A stretch of DNA of 64,000 nucleotides from Hymenopellis radicata (Eukaryota > Basidiomycota > Agaricomycetes > Agaricales > Physalacriaceae): the NCBI GenBank assembly GCA_015501595.1, contig JADNRX010000101.1, forward strand, positions 1 through 64,000. The letters run 5' to 3'. The translations under genes and the position numbers were made by a program. Every line of letters starts with the position of its first letter. The stretch's first letter is position 1. Below are positions 1-10,158 of this stretch, one piece after another. Below the pieces are notes generated by a model, which saw nothing but the letters and a program-made list of their open reading frames with translations, did not search any database and had not been told where the DNA came from.

Positions 1-283
1 AGCCTTCATCTGATCTTATTCCCGAGCTATCATGCTGCGCAGGTTTGGCCCAATTTGTCGAACAAACGGTACGGTTCTGATACAGGCATTAGATGGTGCC
101 ATTGTCCATCCTCACTGGGAACGTCCAATCTCAATCTCAAGGCGGATCTGATCTTAATCCACAACTCAAGCCATTGTTCTGCACACCGGTACGTTGTCGG
201 GTATTTTCATTATTCGTAGCAGTCTAATGTACCCAACAGGGGCCCTAATGGCAGCGCATTGTTCACACCCGACTCCGTTCACC

Positions 284-290
284 TATAAAA
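284..290 (+). promoter_or_regulatory. TATA box of the first gene
   Basis: The sequence TATAAAA lies about 70 nt upstream of the ATG at 359, the usual distance for a fungal TATA promoter. The stretch between it and the ATG is C/T rich, as expected for a leader. No other core signal stands out. Confidence 0.5.
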
Positions 291-358
291 GCGCCATCTA
301 ACCCTACCTTCGACGCCACTACTATAACTTCTCCACCTCCACTGAACTTTCTTGCGCC

Positions 359-1400
359 ATGGCAAACCAATCTGCATCTACCCCGAAAACGCCCAATCCC
401 CAAGGCAAAAAGGCGCAGCGCGACGCCCTCAACGCTGCCATCAGCAAGCGACTGATTGATCTTCGCCAAGAGCTCAACCTCGATTATCAGTCGCGCCCCA
501 GCCACCGGATCGGTCGCAACGCGAACATGTCGAACGGCTCGGCGAACAACTTGGTGCCGGGCGATCCGGGTTTCCATGAAGTTGGAAGATGGGTGTATTA
601 TGTACGTTTGCGCTCACAGCGACGATGAAGCCAGGTTCTAACTCTTTGGTTTAGAAGGGTTATCCCCACTGCGGTATCGAATACATGGGGCAGCCCATCC
701 CCATGACTTCTCTCTTGAACGATCCGGAACTCAAGTCTTATTGGGCCATGCGACGTATGCTGATCCCCACTCCGACACCCTCCACGGCTACCCCCAAAGT
801 CCTTCCAGCCCCTCGCGTCTCCGAGCCGTCTTCGTCACCTCTGCGTTCCTCCCCAACCCCTGCCGAACGCGCTCCTCGCCCCACCACAGCCAAGAGGGCA
901 CGTCGGGATTCCTTTGTCGACGTGCCCTCGGCGAAGAAGTCTAGAGTTCTGGAGGTTATCGACATATCGTCTGATGACGATGATGAACAGGAAGAATCTG
1001 GGGTTTTGGAACAAGAGCCCGTTGCTGGACCATCCCGTGTTCAAATCATCTTGTTACTTTGGCGCAAGGTTCGTGGTCTCGTTGTTACGCCTTTCCCCAT
1101 TATTGACATATCGTACAGGCAAAGTCATTTCCTATTCAAGTTGCTGTTGACGCCGACCCTCACGGCATGGTTCTCCTTGGAAGCAACGAAAATCGGCCCC
1201 GTCTGCATGCGGCAGGCGTCGCCGACATTGGACTATTTCGTCGATACGTGCCCGCGCAACACGACTGGCGTTTGTCGCCTTGGGAGGCAGCGTTCCCCGC
1301 CAGTTTGAAGACAAAGGTTGTCGCGATGAAGTGGGGCGATATCGACGTGTTTGCGGATGGCTGTGGATGGAGCCAGTTCAAGAAGATGTTTATTGAATGA
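359..1400 (+). CDS. Hypothetical protein beside the KDZ transposase, 312 aa
   Basis: Three exons (359-601, 655-1068, 1119-1400) join in frame through two GT-AG introns of 53 and 50 nt and give 312 residues. The N-terminal third is basic with no recognised domain. The middle is a Pro/Ser/Thr-rich linker with a bipartite basic cluster (KRARRD, AKKSR) that looks like a nuclear localisation signal, then an acidic run (SSDDDDEQEE). The last exon is compact and conserved-looking: VAVDADPHGMVLLGSN, then a Trp-rich end with MKWGDIDVFADG. I do not recognise the family. It lies 236 bp upstream of the KDZ transposase gene on the same strand, so it may be the second gene of that transposon. That link is inference from position only. 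Confidence 0.65.
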
Positions 1401-1635
1401 TAAGATACCGTTATATTTCATCGATATAGCTACCAGATACATGTACTACCTACAAATTGAACACATACAGCTTTACAATACTTCATTTTGGTTCCGTTTA
1501 CCTACATTGTCAAAGAACAATGGACACCAGGACCATTCGAGTAGGTGCGGACGGGTCACGTGATCTAGGAGCGGCGATCCAAAATAACAAAGGTGCGATG
1601 GTCCTTTGTTGTTCTTTGACTCTCTTCTTACCACC

Positions 1636-4600
1636 ATGTCCAGCTCGAAACCCAAACCTCCCATGCCCGCAAAGCTCGCTGAAATGATGGCCAAGCGGAA
1701 GAAGGAACAGGCCAAGTTGATGAAGCCGGGCGGACCTATTCGAACGGCGGAATCAGAACGCGCCCATGAATCCGTTGAGGCGACATTTACCAGGGTGAAT
1801 GGTTCCGGCATCGTTGGGGTTCAGAAGATTGCGGCTGAGGCACTTCCTCCTGCTCCTCTGCGAGCGCCACCACGGATGACTCTCAGCCAAGACGATGGCG
1901 ATGACTCACCGCCTCCTCTCGCTGATCTCGAAGAAGAAGATGACGACGACGATGTGGAGACCGAAGAAGTCCTCGAGGAGGGCAAAACACAGGTGTGTGC
2001 GATATATTGTGATCATTCAAACCATTGAAATACTTCGTCAGACGCGGCGATGCATCGAGTCGTTCAGGGACAAGCTCCCCCATCTTCACGACCTCATGAT
2101 GGATAACGAGGTGTCCAAGGGCACCAATACTCCCTGCGACTGCGGGAGTGGCCTGCTACGTGATGTTAGGTGCGGCGAGTGCAAGAACCGCCGCGCGACT
2201 TGTCGTCGTTGCTTCATTGCTCGACATCGGGACCTTTGGGACCATTGGGTTCAGGTGTGGCAGACCGAAGGATTTTTCGGCCCTCAGGATATCCACACGA
2301 TAGGATTCATACCTCAGATCGGCCACAACGGTGATGCTTGTCCCGTCCCTCACCACCCCGTCAAAGTTATCATTGTGGATATCAACGGCGTTCACGATAC
2401 GAAAGTCCAGTTCTGCGGATGCGACTTGAACACCTCCCCAAACCGACTTGAACAGTTCATGCACGACAGCATGTTTCCTGCAAGTACTGCGCGGCCTGAA
2501 CTTGCCTTCACATTTCGACTACTTCGCCACATACAATTACTCCACGTGGAGTGTACCGCCAACACCTACGACATCAACTCTTTCATACAGAGATGTACTG
2601 ACAACAAGTATCCCTGGGCAGCACCTGTGAGTTCATTTCGACCTCCCGCTGATATCGATAACTGATGGCGGTAATAGGATGTCAGCAAGCAGTTAAGACG
2701 CGTCCTTCGCATCTGGCACCTCATGAAAGAGGAGCGCCGCACGGGGTACATCGTTGAAAAGAACAAACACGCATTTCCTACTCGCCAAGCCGATTCTCTC
2801 CTGGTTTATTGCCCGTTGTGTCCGGAACAAGGCGTTAGCATGGAGGAGGATTGGCAATCGACGCCGCCAGAGTTCGAGTGAGTGCTTCTCTCTATATATC
2901 GTATAATTATGGGTCTAACAACGAGTTATAGTCACCTTATAGCAGCCGAGAACACCACAGACGGGAACTTCAAGATGGCGATGGGCACGATGAATTCTGA
3001 CGTGGTGGACGTCGATCTTCTGAAAGGAAGGGGACTGCAGCCACTGAGCCACGAGATGGAAGCGTATCGTGCATCGGCGATTCCATCGCCGACTAACGGC
3101 AGCGAAGTATGTCTTGTGGCGTATTAATGATAACCCGCTGATAGTTGATACAGAAAATCCCGTGCAATAACTTGAAGGCGGCTTCCCAGCAGCACGTTCG
3201 AAACGCTGACTGCGTCTACAATGGGATATGCCAGTTCCAGTGCGGACACGTCTTCGTCAAGGCCACTGCTGATTTCCCGAAGGGAGAAGAGTGAGTACCG
3301 CTCCCTGTTCTGCGTTTAGATGCTACAATTAATCATACTCTACAGCCAAAAGACCAATGACATGGTTGTCAAACTCGGCTATGAGCGTAGTGGATTCCCG
3401 CCGCTCTCCACCTCTGAAGTCCCGGATGAGAAACGAAAGCAGCCGAGCCGCTTCTCGTACGACTCGAATTGTCAGTATTGCGTTTATGTCGACCATCGAT
3501 TCCAGCACAAGGATCTGAAGTCCATGCGGGAACACATCAGGAATGCCACGAAGATCATCAATGCGGCACATGTGTATGCTCACGCAGGCGACTGCATCTA
3601 CCGATTCGGGTGTTTTTACATGGAGGGCCTTGGACACTTCCACGGGGAGACATGCGAGCACTTTTGGCCAAAGTCGAACGGATTTGCACCCATGATCTTC
3701 AAGATGAACTTGCACCACGGCCACGAGACGTACTTCAACATCGCGATGGACTGGAATTATTTGAAGGAGATCAATGCTCGTATGTACAGCAGTGCCTATG
3801 TCATCCTATCTGACATATTACTTGCTAGCCAACGAAGTTCATCGTGAAGTCCGGTATGCACGAACCATGTACCTACGTTACAAAGCGGAGTTCCAGATAG
3901 CGAGTCAACAAAACGAGGCGGATATAAGGGCTTGGGCTGCCGAGTGGGCCGACCGTCATCAGCCTGGGAAGCATTACCGACAAACAGGAAAAGGGAAAAA
4001 CGCGGTGATAACGAGTCCTTACAAGCACAGAGAGGTGAAATGTAAGTTGCAGTTAGACCTTGTTGGATTGATGTGCTGATTTCTGTTTAGTACCTTGTTT
4101 GGACGGGGTGTTGTCCCTCCTCGTCGCGAATCCTCTGACGCTAGCCTGTGTCGGAAACGTTACCTCTGACAAGCTCGCTGGCTGGATTTGCGATGGCATC
4201 TCATTCAGCATCCGCAAGTATGTCGATACTGAGTTTCTGCATCCCGAACTAACCATTGCTATTCAGATTACATTTATCTTTGTTGATTGTACGTGTCGCC
4301 AAGTACCCTTCTGCTAGCGACGATGAAGACATCCGACGTGAGCGAGAATCACTCAAGAAAGACATGAACACCTGGTTGCGCCTCCGCAAACAGTACTTCG
4401 GTGACCTAGAACCATACAGTGGTCGACATGTACGGGCGAAGACTCGACGAGAAACGAAGCACTACGACACGAAGGGCGCATCAGGGAAAGTAGAGGAATG
4501 GGAATTATGTCTTCCTTCGGAGCTCTCCGCTGAAGCGCAGGCGAAGATTGGCCCTGCTGTGGACCAAGAGGTGGCCATGCGCGAAGCACTGGCTTTCCAG

Positions 4601-5744
4601 AGCATACGATTGGCAGTTCTTATCGCGCGGGAATTGTTGGCCCTAGGTTACGACAAGAAGAAGAATGCGAAGTACACTGGCCCGATGACGAAGGCCCGAG
4701 AGCGTATTTCACGCGCCAAATGGCGGCGAGACGTTGCCATCGCCAACTACAACGAACATCGGATCGCCCTGTTGAATCTCAACGCATTAGAGCGCACGAA
4801 GTTGGCCGGTCTCGAAGCTATGACGGTGGAGGACACTTATGTGGCCAAGTCAGTGGATGGTGTACGGCAACCGCTTGATTCGAGCCGGCAGGATGGTCAA
4901 GCCTATCTCTGGAACCGGGGTTACCAGACGACGAACATGGGCAAGGGCTATTCGGAGCGGGCGCGAAAGCACATGCTCGATGGGGAAGATGAAGCCGGGC
5001 CTTCAAAACGCCGAAAACCCAACAGAAAAGCGTCGAACAAGAAGAAAGGTATGTGTAGTTGGTTCGAGTGGTTAAACATGATGTCTAACTACATCCTCAC
5101 AGTGAAAAAGGTACCTGCTCGGGGGATGGCTGGCCTTATCAGCTGATGACCCGTGGCAACCTGAATCTTGAGGATCTGGAGGCCTGGGAGAAAGATGGTG
5201 AGTAAAATCTTTCATGGGCAGGATTCGATGGTAACATCACACAGGAGAGCGGGTACGATGGTTCCGACTTGAGGCTGAGATGCGACGATGGCGGGAGCAT
5301 CACGAGAGGAAACAGACGGAGTTCTTGAACTTGATTCGCAACCGGACGCACGAGCGAGACGCGTGGAAAGATCGGGCCATTTTCCTGGAGAAGACTCGAC
5401 CTGAGAAGCCGGGATACATCGCCTACGCGCGAGAACAGGCGGCGAGGTACAACGATGGTCTCGAACGCGCAAAGCGGCGCGCCCGGGAGGCGGGGTATGG
5501 ACATATCCTGGAGGCTTCGTCCACAGAGCCCTTCTACAAGCATTGCCAGCGTGTCCGGAACGGGAAGGAGCCCATGTATTACGACGAGAATGACGGGCAA
5601 CCGGTTTATGATGTGTACGTTGCTTTCCGTATGCACCCTAATGTCTGAGGCTGACCGCATATCAGGCCAGAGACAATCTTGATGGACGACATATACATAG
5701 AGACTGGGATTGATGGGGACATTTCGTCGGACGAGGACGACTGA
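1636..5744 (+). CDS. KDZ-type transposase with CxC2 cysteine cluster
   Basis: Likely exons: 1636-1992, 2042-2626, 2678-2877, 2932-3106, 3154-3290, 3346-3779, 3829-4041, 4091-4217, 4267-5048, 5103-5197, 5245-5614, 5666-5744, about 1,180 residues. The start sits in CCACCATG. After an acidic N-terminus comes a CxC2-like cluster (CDCGSG, RCGECK, CRRCF, RH) as found fused to KDZ transposases. The core shows YDSNCQYC, matching the family's YDIACQ-like motif, and HVYAHAGDC followed by HGETCEHFW, matching the DGE..E..W block. The usual Asp of that block is His and the usual WS.LN is WPKSN, so activity is doubtful. A Lys/Arg-rich C-terminal helical region and an acidic tail follow. Exons 9 and 10 are out of phase by one base at 5048/5103; either the poor donor at 5053 is used or one G is missing from the sequence. 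Confidence 0.8.
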
Positions 5745-5782
5745 CGGGTGAGTGCATGATGCACCGTCTATATGTGACGAAT

Positions 5783-6066
5783 CTTAAGTCAGTTGTCAGT
5801 CGTCTTAGGATCGCGTCTTAAGTCGCGGCTCAGGTCGACGTCTTAAGATATAGCTCAGTTTTGGTAATTAGAACTTCATTGTACATCTTAAGTTGCAATC
5901 TTAAGATGATTGTCCTGTCTCCGGTTTGTCTCTTAAGTGTAGATAGATCTTAAGATCCATCTTAAGACGGTGTGACGCCCCGGGGATGTGTAGAAATAGT
6001 GCTTCATTGATGTTAAGATTTAAGCCAAATCTTATCTTATCCCGATCCGGATCGGGAGATCTTAAG
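5783..6066. repeat. CTTAAG palindrome array after the KDZ gene
   Basis: Nine copies of the palindrome CTTAAG occur within about 285 bp, often as ATCTTAAG or GTCTTAAG, starting 40 bp after the transposase stop codon. A given hexamer is expected about once in 4 kb. The block also holds near misses (CTTAGG, ATCTTATC) and a GATCCGGATC palindrome near 6045. The position fits subterminal transposase-binding repeats of the KDZ element. A role as 3' UTR or as the promoter of the gene at 6078 is possible as well. Confidence 0.6.
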
Positions 6067-6077
6067 AAAAGTCGGTC

Positions 6078-6720
6078 ATGGTTTTGGCAGTTATTCAAAC
6101 ACTTCGTCTACAGTTCTTCACAGGGGCAAAGTCGCCCCACATCGTCTACAAAGACTACTTTGTTTCGTCTATTCCCGAGAAGCCTGACGAGCTTGAGGTT
6201 CCCGAGCCTATGCTGATTCTCAGTGTTTGTGCAGTTGGTAACATTCAAGATCTTCGTAGTATTGATATTGATCTCTCTTCAGGTTCACGCGACGCTCGGA
6301 GACTACATAACTGGCGAGTACATCCGACCGGAAGGATCTGTTGGAGCTTTCACGGGCGACGCTGCACGCGGGCCATACCTTGCGTGCAAGTCATTACTCG
6401 ACAAGATACGCGCTCAGCCGGTGAAATACCATGCGCTCATGCATGGTCTTTACCTTCGTGTCATGTAACTCTCTCAGCTTCTGATTGTTATTCCGTTGCT
6501 CATAGTTCACAGTCCTGCATCCACAGGTACTCATGGCAACATCAGTGATTCGGATGAGTCGGATGTAGATCTCGACAACATGGCCGATGACGCTGATGGA
6601 TATACTACGAACGACGCTGGGGCTGGTGGTGGTTCTGCATTTGATGAGATCGACAAGGCTGATGTGAGCAAGAAGCCGGATGGGAAGCAGGAGATGGCAC
6701 AATCTGTGGATGAGGAGTAA
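6078..6720 (+). CDS. Small DUF6532-like fungal protein
   Basis: Exons 6078-6233, 6283-6464 and 6513-6720 give 181 residues in frame. The first 110 residues resemble the C-terminal half of the fungal DUF6532 domain: a segment like IVYKDYFVSSIP, a hydrophobic helix (PMLILSVCAVHATLGDYITGE), then a helix with YLACKSLLDKIRAQ followed by KYHALMHGLY. The last 65 residues are acidic and low-complexity (SDSDESDVDLD, Gly/Asp-rich). It is shorter than typical family members and begins just after the CTTAAG array, so it may be a truncated or transposon-carried copy. The family assignment is from memory and unverified. Confidence 0.45.
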
Positions 6721-7822
6721 GTTGAGTGACTTTTTTGGACAACTACATATACAGCATCATCTATTACGCTTTCGCTTTCGTTTTCGTATTGTATCTTCTA
6801 TTAATACCTACACATACTATAGCTTGCTTTGTCACCTGCTTTGTTACCTGCTCCTCGTAATGCTATCAACGTTCGTTCTGTTCATCTATTGGGGATAATA
6901 ATCGTCTAACTTAAGTCTAAGTAACAACTAATTGCTGTATAACTGTGGTGTAAGCAACAACTAATTGATGTGTAACTCTGCTGTAACTTGTGTATAATCT
7001 TTGTCTAAAAGAGTCTAATGTAGCAAGGGGGAAGGCCATAAGTGTATATATTATGAATAAGTGCCGGGATCTGCTATTTTAGTGCTATTTAGACGATTTT
7101 AGAGATTATCTACGACTACTTAGAAGTAATCTGGCAATGTAGGCTTTTCCTGATGATATTTCGGTCGTCCTTTAGTTGGCTGATACAAGGGTGTGTCGGA
7201 AGTATGGGCTGGTACACCGGGCTGGTAGGTAGGTCCCCGCCGGAGGCGGAAAAAAAGTTATATTGGGGTTAGTAGATTTGGCTGAAAAACATGTTTAGAG
7301 TACATATTTTGAGGAAATTTTATTTTCCACCACTTCTCTTACCACCACCACCACTTCCCTCACCTTCCCTCTACTGTATCCCCACTGCTTACCTCCTACT
7401 ATCACCCCCACCCTACTCTCATGCTCAGCTGACTGTCCCCGTGCCATTGCCCAAGGAGGCTTACTGAGCATGAACTCTGAGAGGTAATGACAAGGTGAGG
7501 CTACGGGTAGTGCTAACAGGCTATTTGAGTAAGACCTGAGATGGTTCTGGCAGGTAACCCCAGTAATCCGCACTCACCGTAGTAAGTGAAGGGTACGGAT
7601 AGGGGTTCAAAATGATATACTCACGGGACACCCATGCTACTTACTAGAGCCTAGAAATGAGACAATGATAAAGAGAGATGCACTAGATTGAGTATGGATC
7701 AAGTATGGAGCAAGTGCGGAGATGATCAAAAGCGGTAAATAGCATGACATGTAACTAAATCACATGACTAAATGACATCATATAGGTAGGTAGGTCCATG
7801 TTTGAGGTCTGAAAAAAGTTAT
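6721..7822. other. Intergenic, AT-rich, with short repeats
   Basis: No coding exon is convincing here. Two 32-33 bp tandem units lie at 6919-6983 (each with CAACTAATTG and TGTAACT). Two direct copies of a TAGGTAGGTCC...GAAAAAAGTTAT motif sit at about 7218-7260 and 7782-7822 and recur near 35.3 and 35.7 kb in inverse orientation, suggesting ends of a mobile element. A CCACCACCACCAC microsatellite lies near 7340. Confidence 0.5.
7218..7822 (+). repeat. Paired TAGGTAGG...GAAAAAAGTT motifs
   Basis: At 7218 and 7782 the sequence reads GGTAGGTAGGTCC, then about 10 variable bases with GAGG, then GAAAAAAGTTAT. The reverse complement of the same pattern is at 35336-35378 and 35706-35750. In both places the two copies are in direct orientation and about 370-560 bp apart. 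This is what a small repeat with terminal direct repeats would leave. The family is not recognised. Confidence 0.4.
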
Positions 7823-7845
7823 TCAGCGTCGTGTACAGTAACTTA

Positions 7846-8398
7846 TTTTTGACATACCCTTGGGCTGATACACACGAGGCACGAAATCAGAGGGATGGGG
7901 AGGAGGATTGGAAAGGAAGTTCTCTAAAGGACCAAGAAGTTCATCGACATACTGGGAGAGCTGCTCAGCATCTGCGATCTGGTCATGCAGTTGGTATAGG
8001 AGGTAGCGGATGGCGTCGAGCTGAGTTACAGCCCGTTCAGCGGCATCCAGATCAGCATTGGGAATGGTGTCGATAATGAAGCGTGCTCGAGTAGAGATGC
8101 GATGACACTCCATAAGAAAGGCATGAATAGATGGGGCATCCGCTCCAGTGGACATGATGGTAGAGAGCAAGTGATCGACACGATTTGAAATTGCTTCCAT
8201 ACGTAATGCTAGAGGAGAAGAATGAAATGGATGATTTATGTTAATCCCAGAAGAAAGACATGCAATGTGCGCAGGCATGTGGCCATGCCACAGTATATGA
8301 AGTACCATTCCTGCGCTACCAGGCGGATCGGGCTGATTCAACTTGTTCTGTACTCTTATACCTTGAGGCCAGGTTCTGGTGCTGTTTGTGGGAGTCAA
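7846..8398 (-). pseudogene. Truncated gene fragment, unknown protein
   Basis: A minus-strand frame of about 190 codons encodes a helical protein with regular heptad-like spacing (RVDHLLSTIM, AERAVTQLDAIRYLLYQL, LSQYVDELLGPLENFL) and ends in PRVYQPKG at a good intron donor (GTATGTC). No downstream exon follows, because the TAGGTAGG repeat lies directly beyond. Its upstream part runs into the 165-bp tandem repeat that hosts the retrotransposon. It is therefore a 5' exon cut off on both sides. No family is recognised. Confidence 0.4.
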
Positions 8399-8494
8399 GG
8401 AGGCTCAGGAGGCCTCCGTGGTCACCTGACTATGCTCGTAGAGGTGGCGTGGCCACAGTATATGAAGTACCATTCCTGCGCTACCGGGCAGATC
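8288..8494. repeat. 165-bp tandem repeat, left side of the Gypsy insertion
   Basis: Unit 1 is 8288-8452. Unit 2 starts at 8453, is interrupted by the retrotransposon at 8494/8495 and resumes at 20993-21120. Without the insertion and its target duplication, unit 2 is exactly 165 bp, matching unit 1. A third unit begins at 21121 with the shared start (CCACAGT) and then diverges. Both intact portions contain GGATCGGGCTGATTCAACTTG and CCTCCGTGGTCACCTGACTA. Confidence 0.8.
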
Positions 8495-8798
8495 TGTGAA
8501 GACTCACGTCTTCGCGTGTAAGGCTCAAGTAGCTAGAGGTTCGTGAGTAGCGTACTCTGTGACTCTGAGTGCTAAAGAGGACGTGTAACCCACGTCTGGG
8601 TCCCGACCTGGAACAGGAAGCAGTTACGGATGCTTAGCCTTAGAGGGTAAGCCTTAACGTAGCTTCATACGAGAGACGACGCGTCTCCGTGGACTTCGCG
8701 CTTCACGATCGGTGTGTAAAGCAAAGTAAAATCGTATTGCGTAATCAACGTGACGAGTAATCTACGACCATGTCTAAATGATATAACGAATCCTCACA
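8495..8798 (-). repeat. 3' LTR of the chromovirus
   Basis: This 304-bp LTR starts TGTGAAGACTC and ends TCCTCACA as read on the plus strand. It is 302/304 identical to the copy at 20689-20992. A purine-rich GGGAAGG stretch just inside the element on the minus strand could serve as the polypurine tract. Confidence 0.92.
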
Positions 8799-10150
8799 AG
8801 GCCTTCCCATGGGAGTAGGGTACACTACCAATACGGTCCTCAAGACTAGACGACGCTTGGTGGTCTTCCTCCGCGGGAGCGCCTTCCAAGACATGATTGA
8901 GGAAACGATCTACACGGCCGCTCATGGCCTTCCAATCCTTCTGTAAGGTTCTAGCCTCCGCAACTACACGGGCACGTCGCGTACGACGTGATAGCGTGCT
9001 GCTGGAACGGCTAGAGCTCGCCAGCGGAAGCGCTGGAGCGGGATCGGGGGAGGAAGCGGCCTCGGGACCCATGATCTCAAGAAGCTGGCGAGCCGATTCT
9101 TCAAGGTCTTCAACGAAAACCGCTTCCAAACGTTCGGGTCGCGTGCCGTGGGTCGGGGTTGAACCAGAGCGAGGTAAGGGATAAGCCGCGATAGGAATTG
9201 GCGAGGGTACGGAGGAATTGTACAACCAGTAGGAATAGGGGAGGAGATGGAGTCCTCCGCGATCGTAGGCGTACATCCTCCAAGAAAGAGCGGGGAATCC
9301 GTACACCTTAGCGTCCGCTAAGTACCCCGCCGGTAGGTAGAAGTCACCTGGATGCGTCAGGATCAAGGCGCGCCCTTGGTGATAATCGTAATACGTGCGT
9401 GGGTGTGGGTTGCCGATCCATTGGGAGTCTAGCGGGGTACCTTGCACGAAGCAAAAGGGGAAGTCATCCTCTGGACGCGACAGATCCTGCATCATGTAGA
9501 AGAAATCATAGACTCCCACTCCGGGCGGCGGCTTGGGAGGAATGATACATTTCAAATGATTCGATCCCATCTCTAACGTTCTCAACGGTGAGGGGAAGTA
9601 CGCTTCATGTCTTTCCATGAAAAGACCGTCCCAAACGTCTTCCGCACGGTGACGCGCGTACGCCATGGTGCCGTCTTCGTCTGTAATCAACCCAATAGAG
9701 GCGTAATATCCTTGACTACGACTGGAGTTGAGGTCTAATCCGTAGCGTTGGACATAAGAAGGGTCGGGGGAGCAACCGGATGGAGTCGTGGTGACAATCG
9801 TGCCGCCGCGTGATTCGAAGAACTCCTCGTAGGGAGCGGAGTAGTGGCGGTACATAGCGATGGTGAATTCCCCAGGCGCGTGTATCGCCGTAGTGTAAAG
9901 CTGTGCCTCCTCCGGATCGGATAGGCAGCTCACGAAGAACACGGGTGCGCGGGCAATTACGGAGTACCACAAGAGATCAGCTTCGGACATGCCTTCTACG
10001 AAGACGCCCATCAAGGAATCGTCGGCGGGGGGAAGGTGCTGGGAATAGCGAAGGATACATCTCCTCGGCGAGCGACTGATTCTGCTTCCGTGTAGCGGAT
10101 CCAGGCTTTCTTGAGCCTCATACCTCGCTGTATTTGAGTGAAGCTATACA
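8794..10150 (-). CDS. Chromovirus third ORF, distal part (env position)
   Basis: A 406-codon frame (8794-10014) lies between pol and the 3' LTR. It contains a folded-looking region rich in aromatic residues (LPAGYLADAKVYGFPALSWRM, YSYWLYNSS) and ends in a Ser-rich, then charged helical tail (TLQKDWKAMSGRVDRFLNHV). No hydrophobic transmembrane stretch or signal peptide is visible, so it does not look like a typical envelope. Upstream of 10014 a second frame stays open across 10015-10150 up to the hAT-like insertion. The two frames are offset by one base at a C6 run near 10030, which would join if one C were missing from the sequence. It continues the frame at 11261-11918. No domain is recognised. 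Confidence 0.6.
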
Positions 10151-10158
10151 GGCGGGTT

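Noticed and set aside
8260..8521. Plus-strand frames with a repeated peptide VYEVPFLRY
   Set aside because: The repeat in the peptide comes only from the 165-bp tandem DNA repeat; no start context, introns or homology support a gene.
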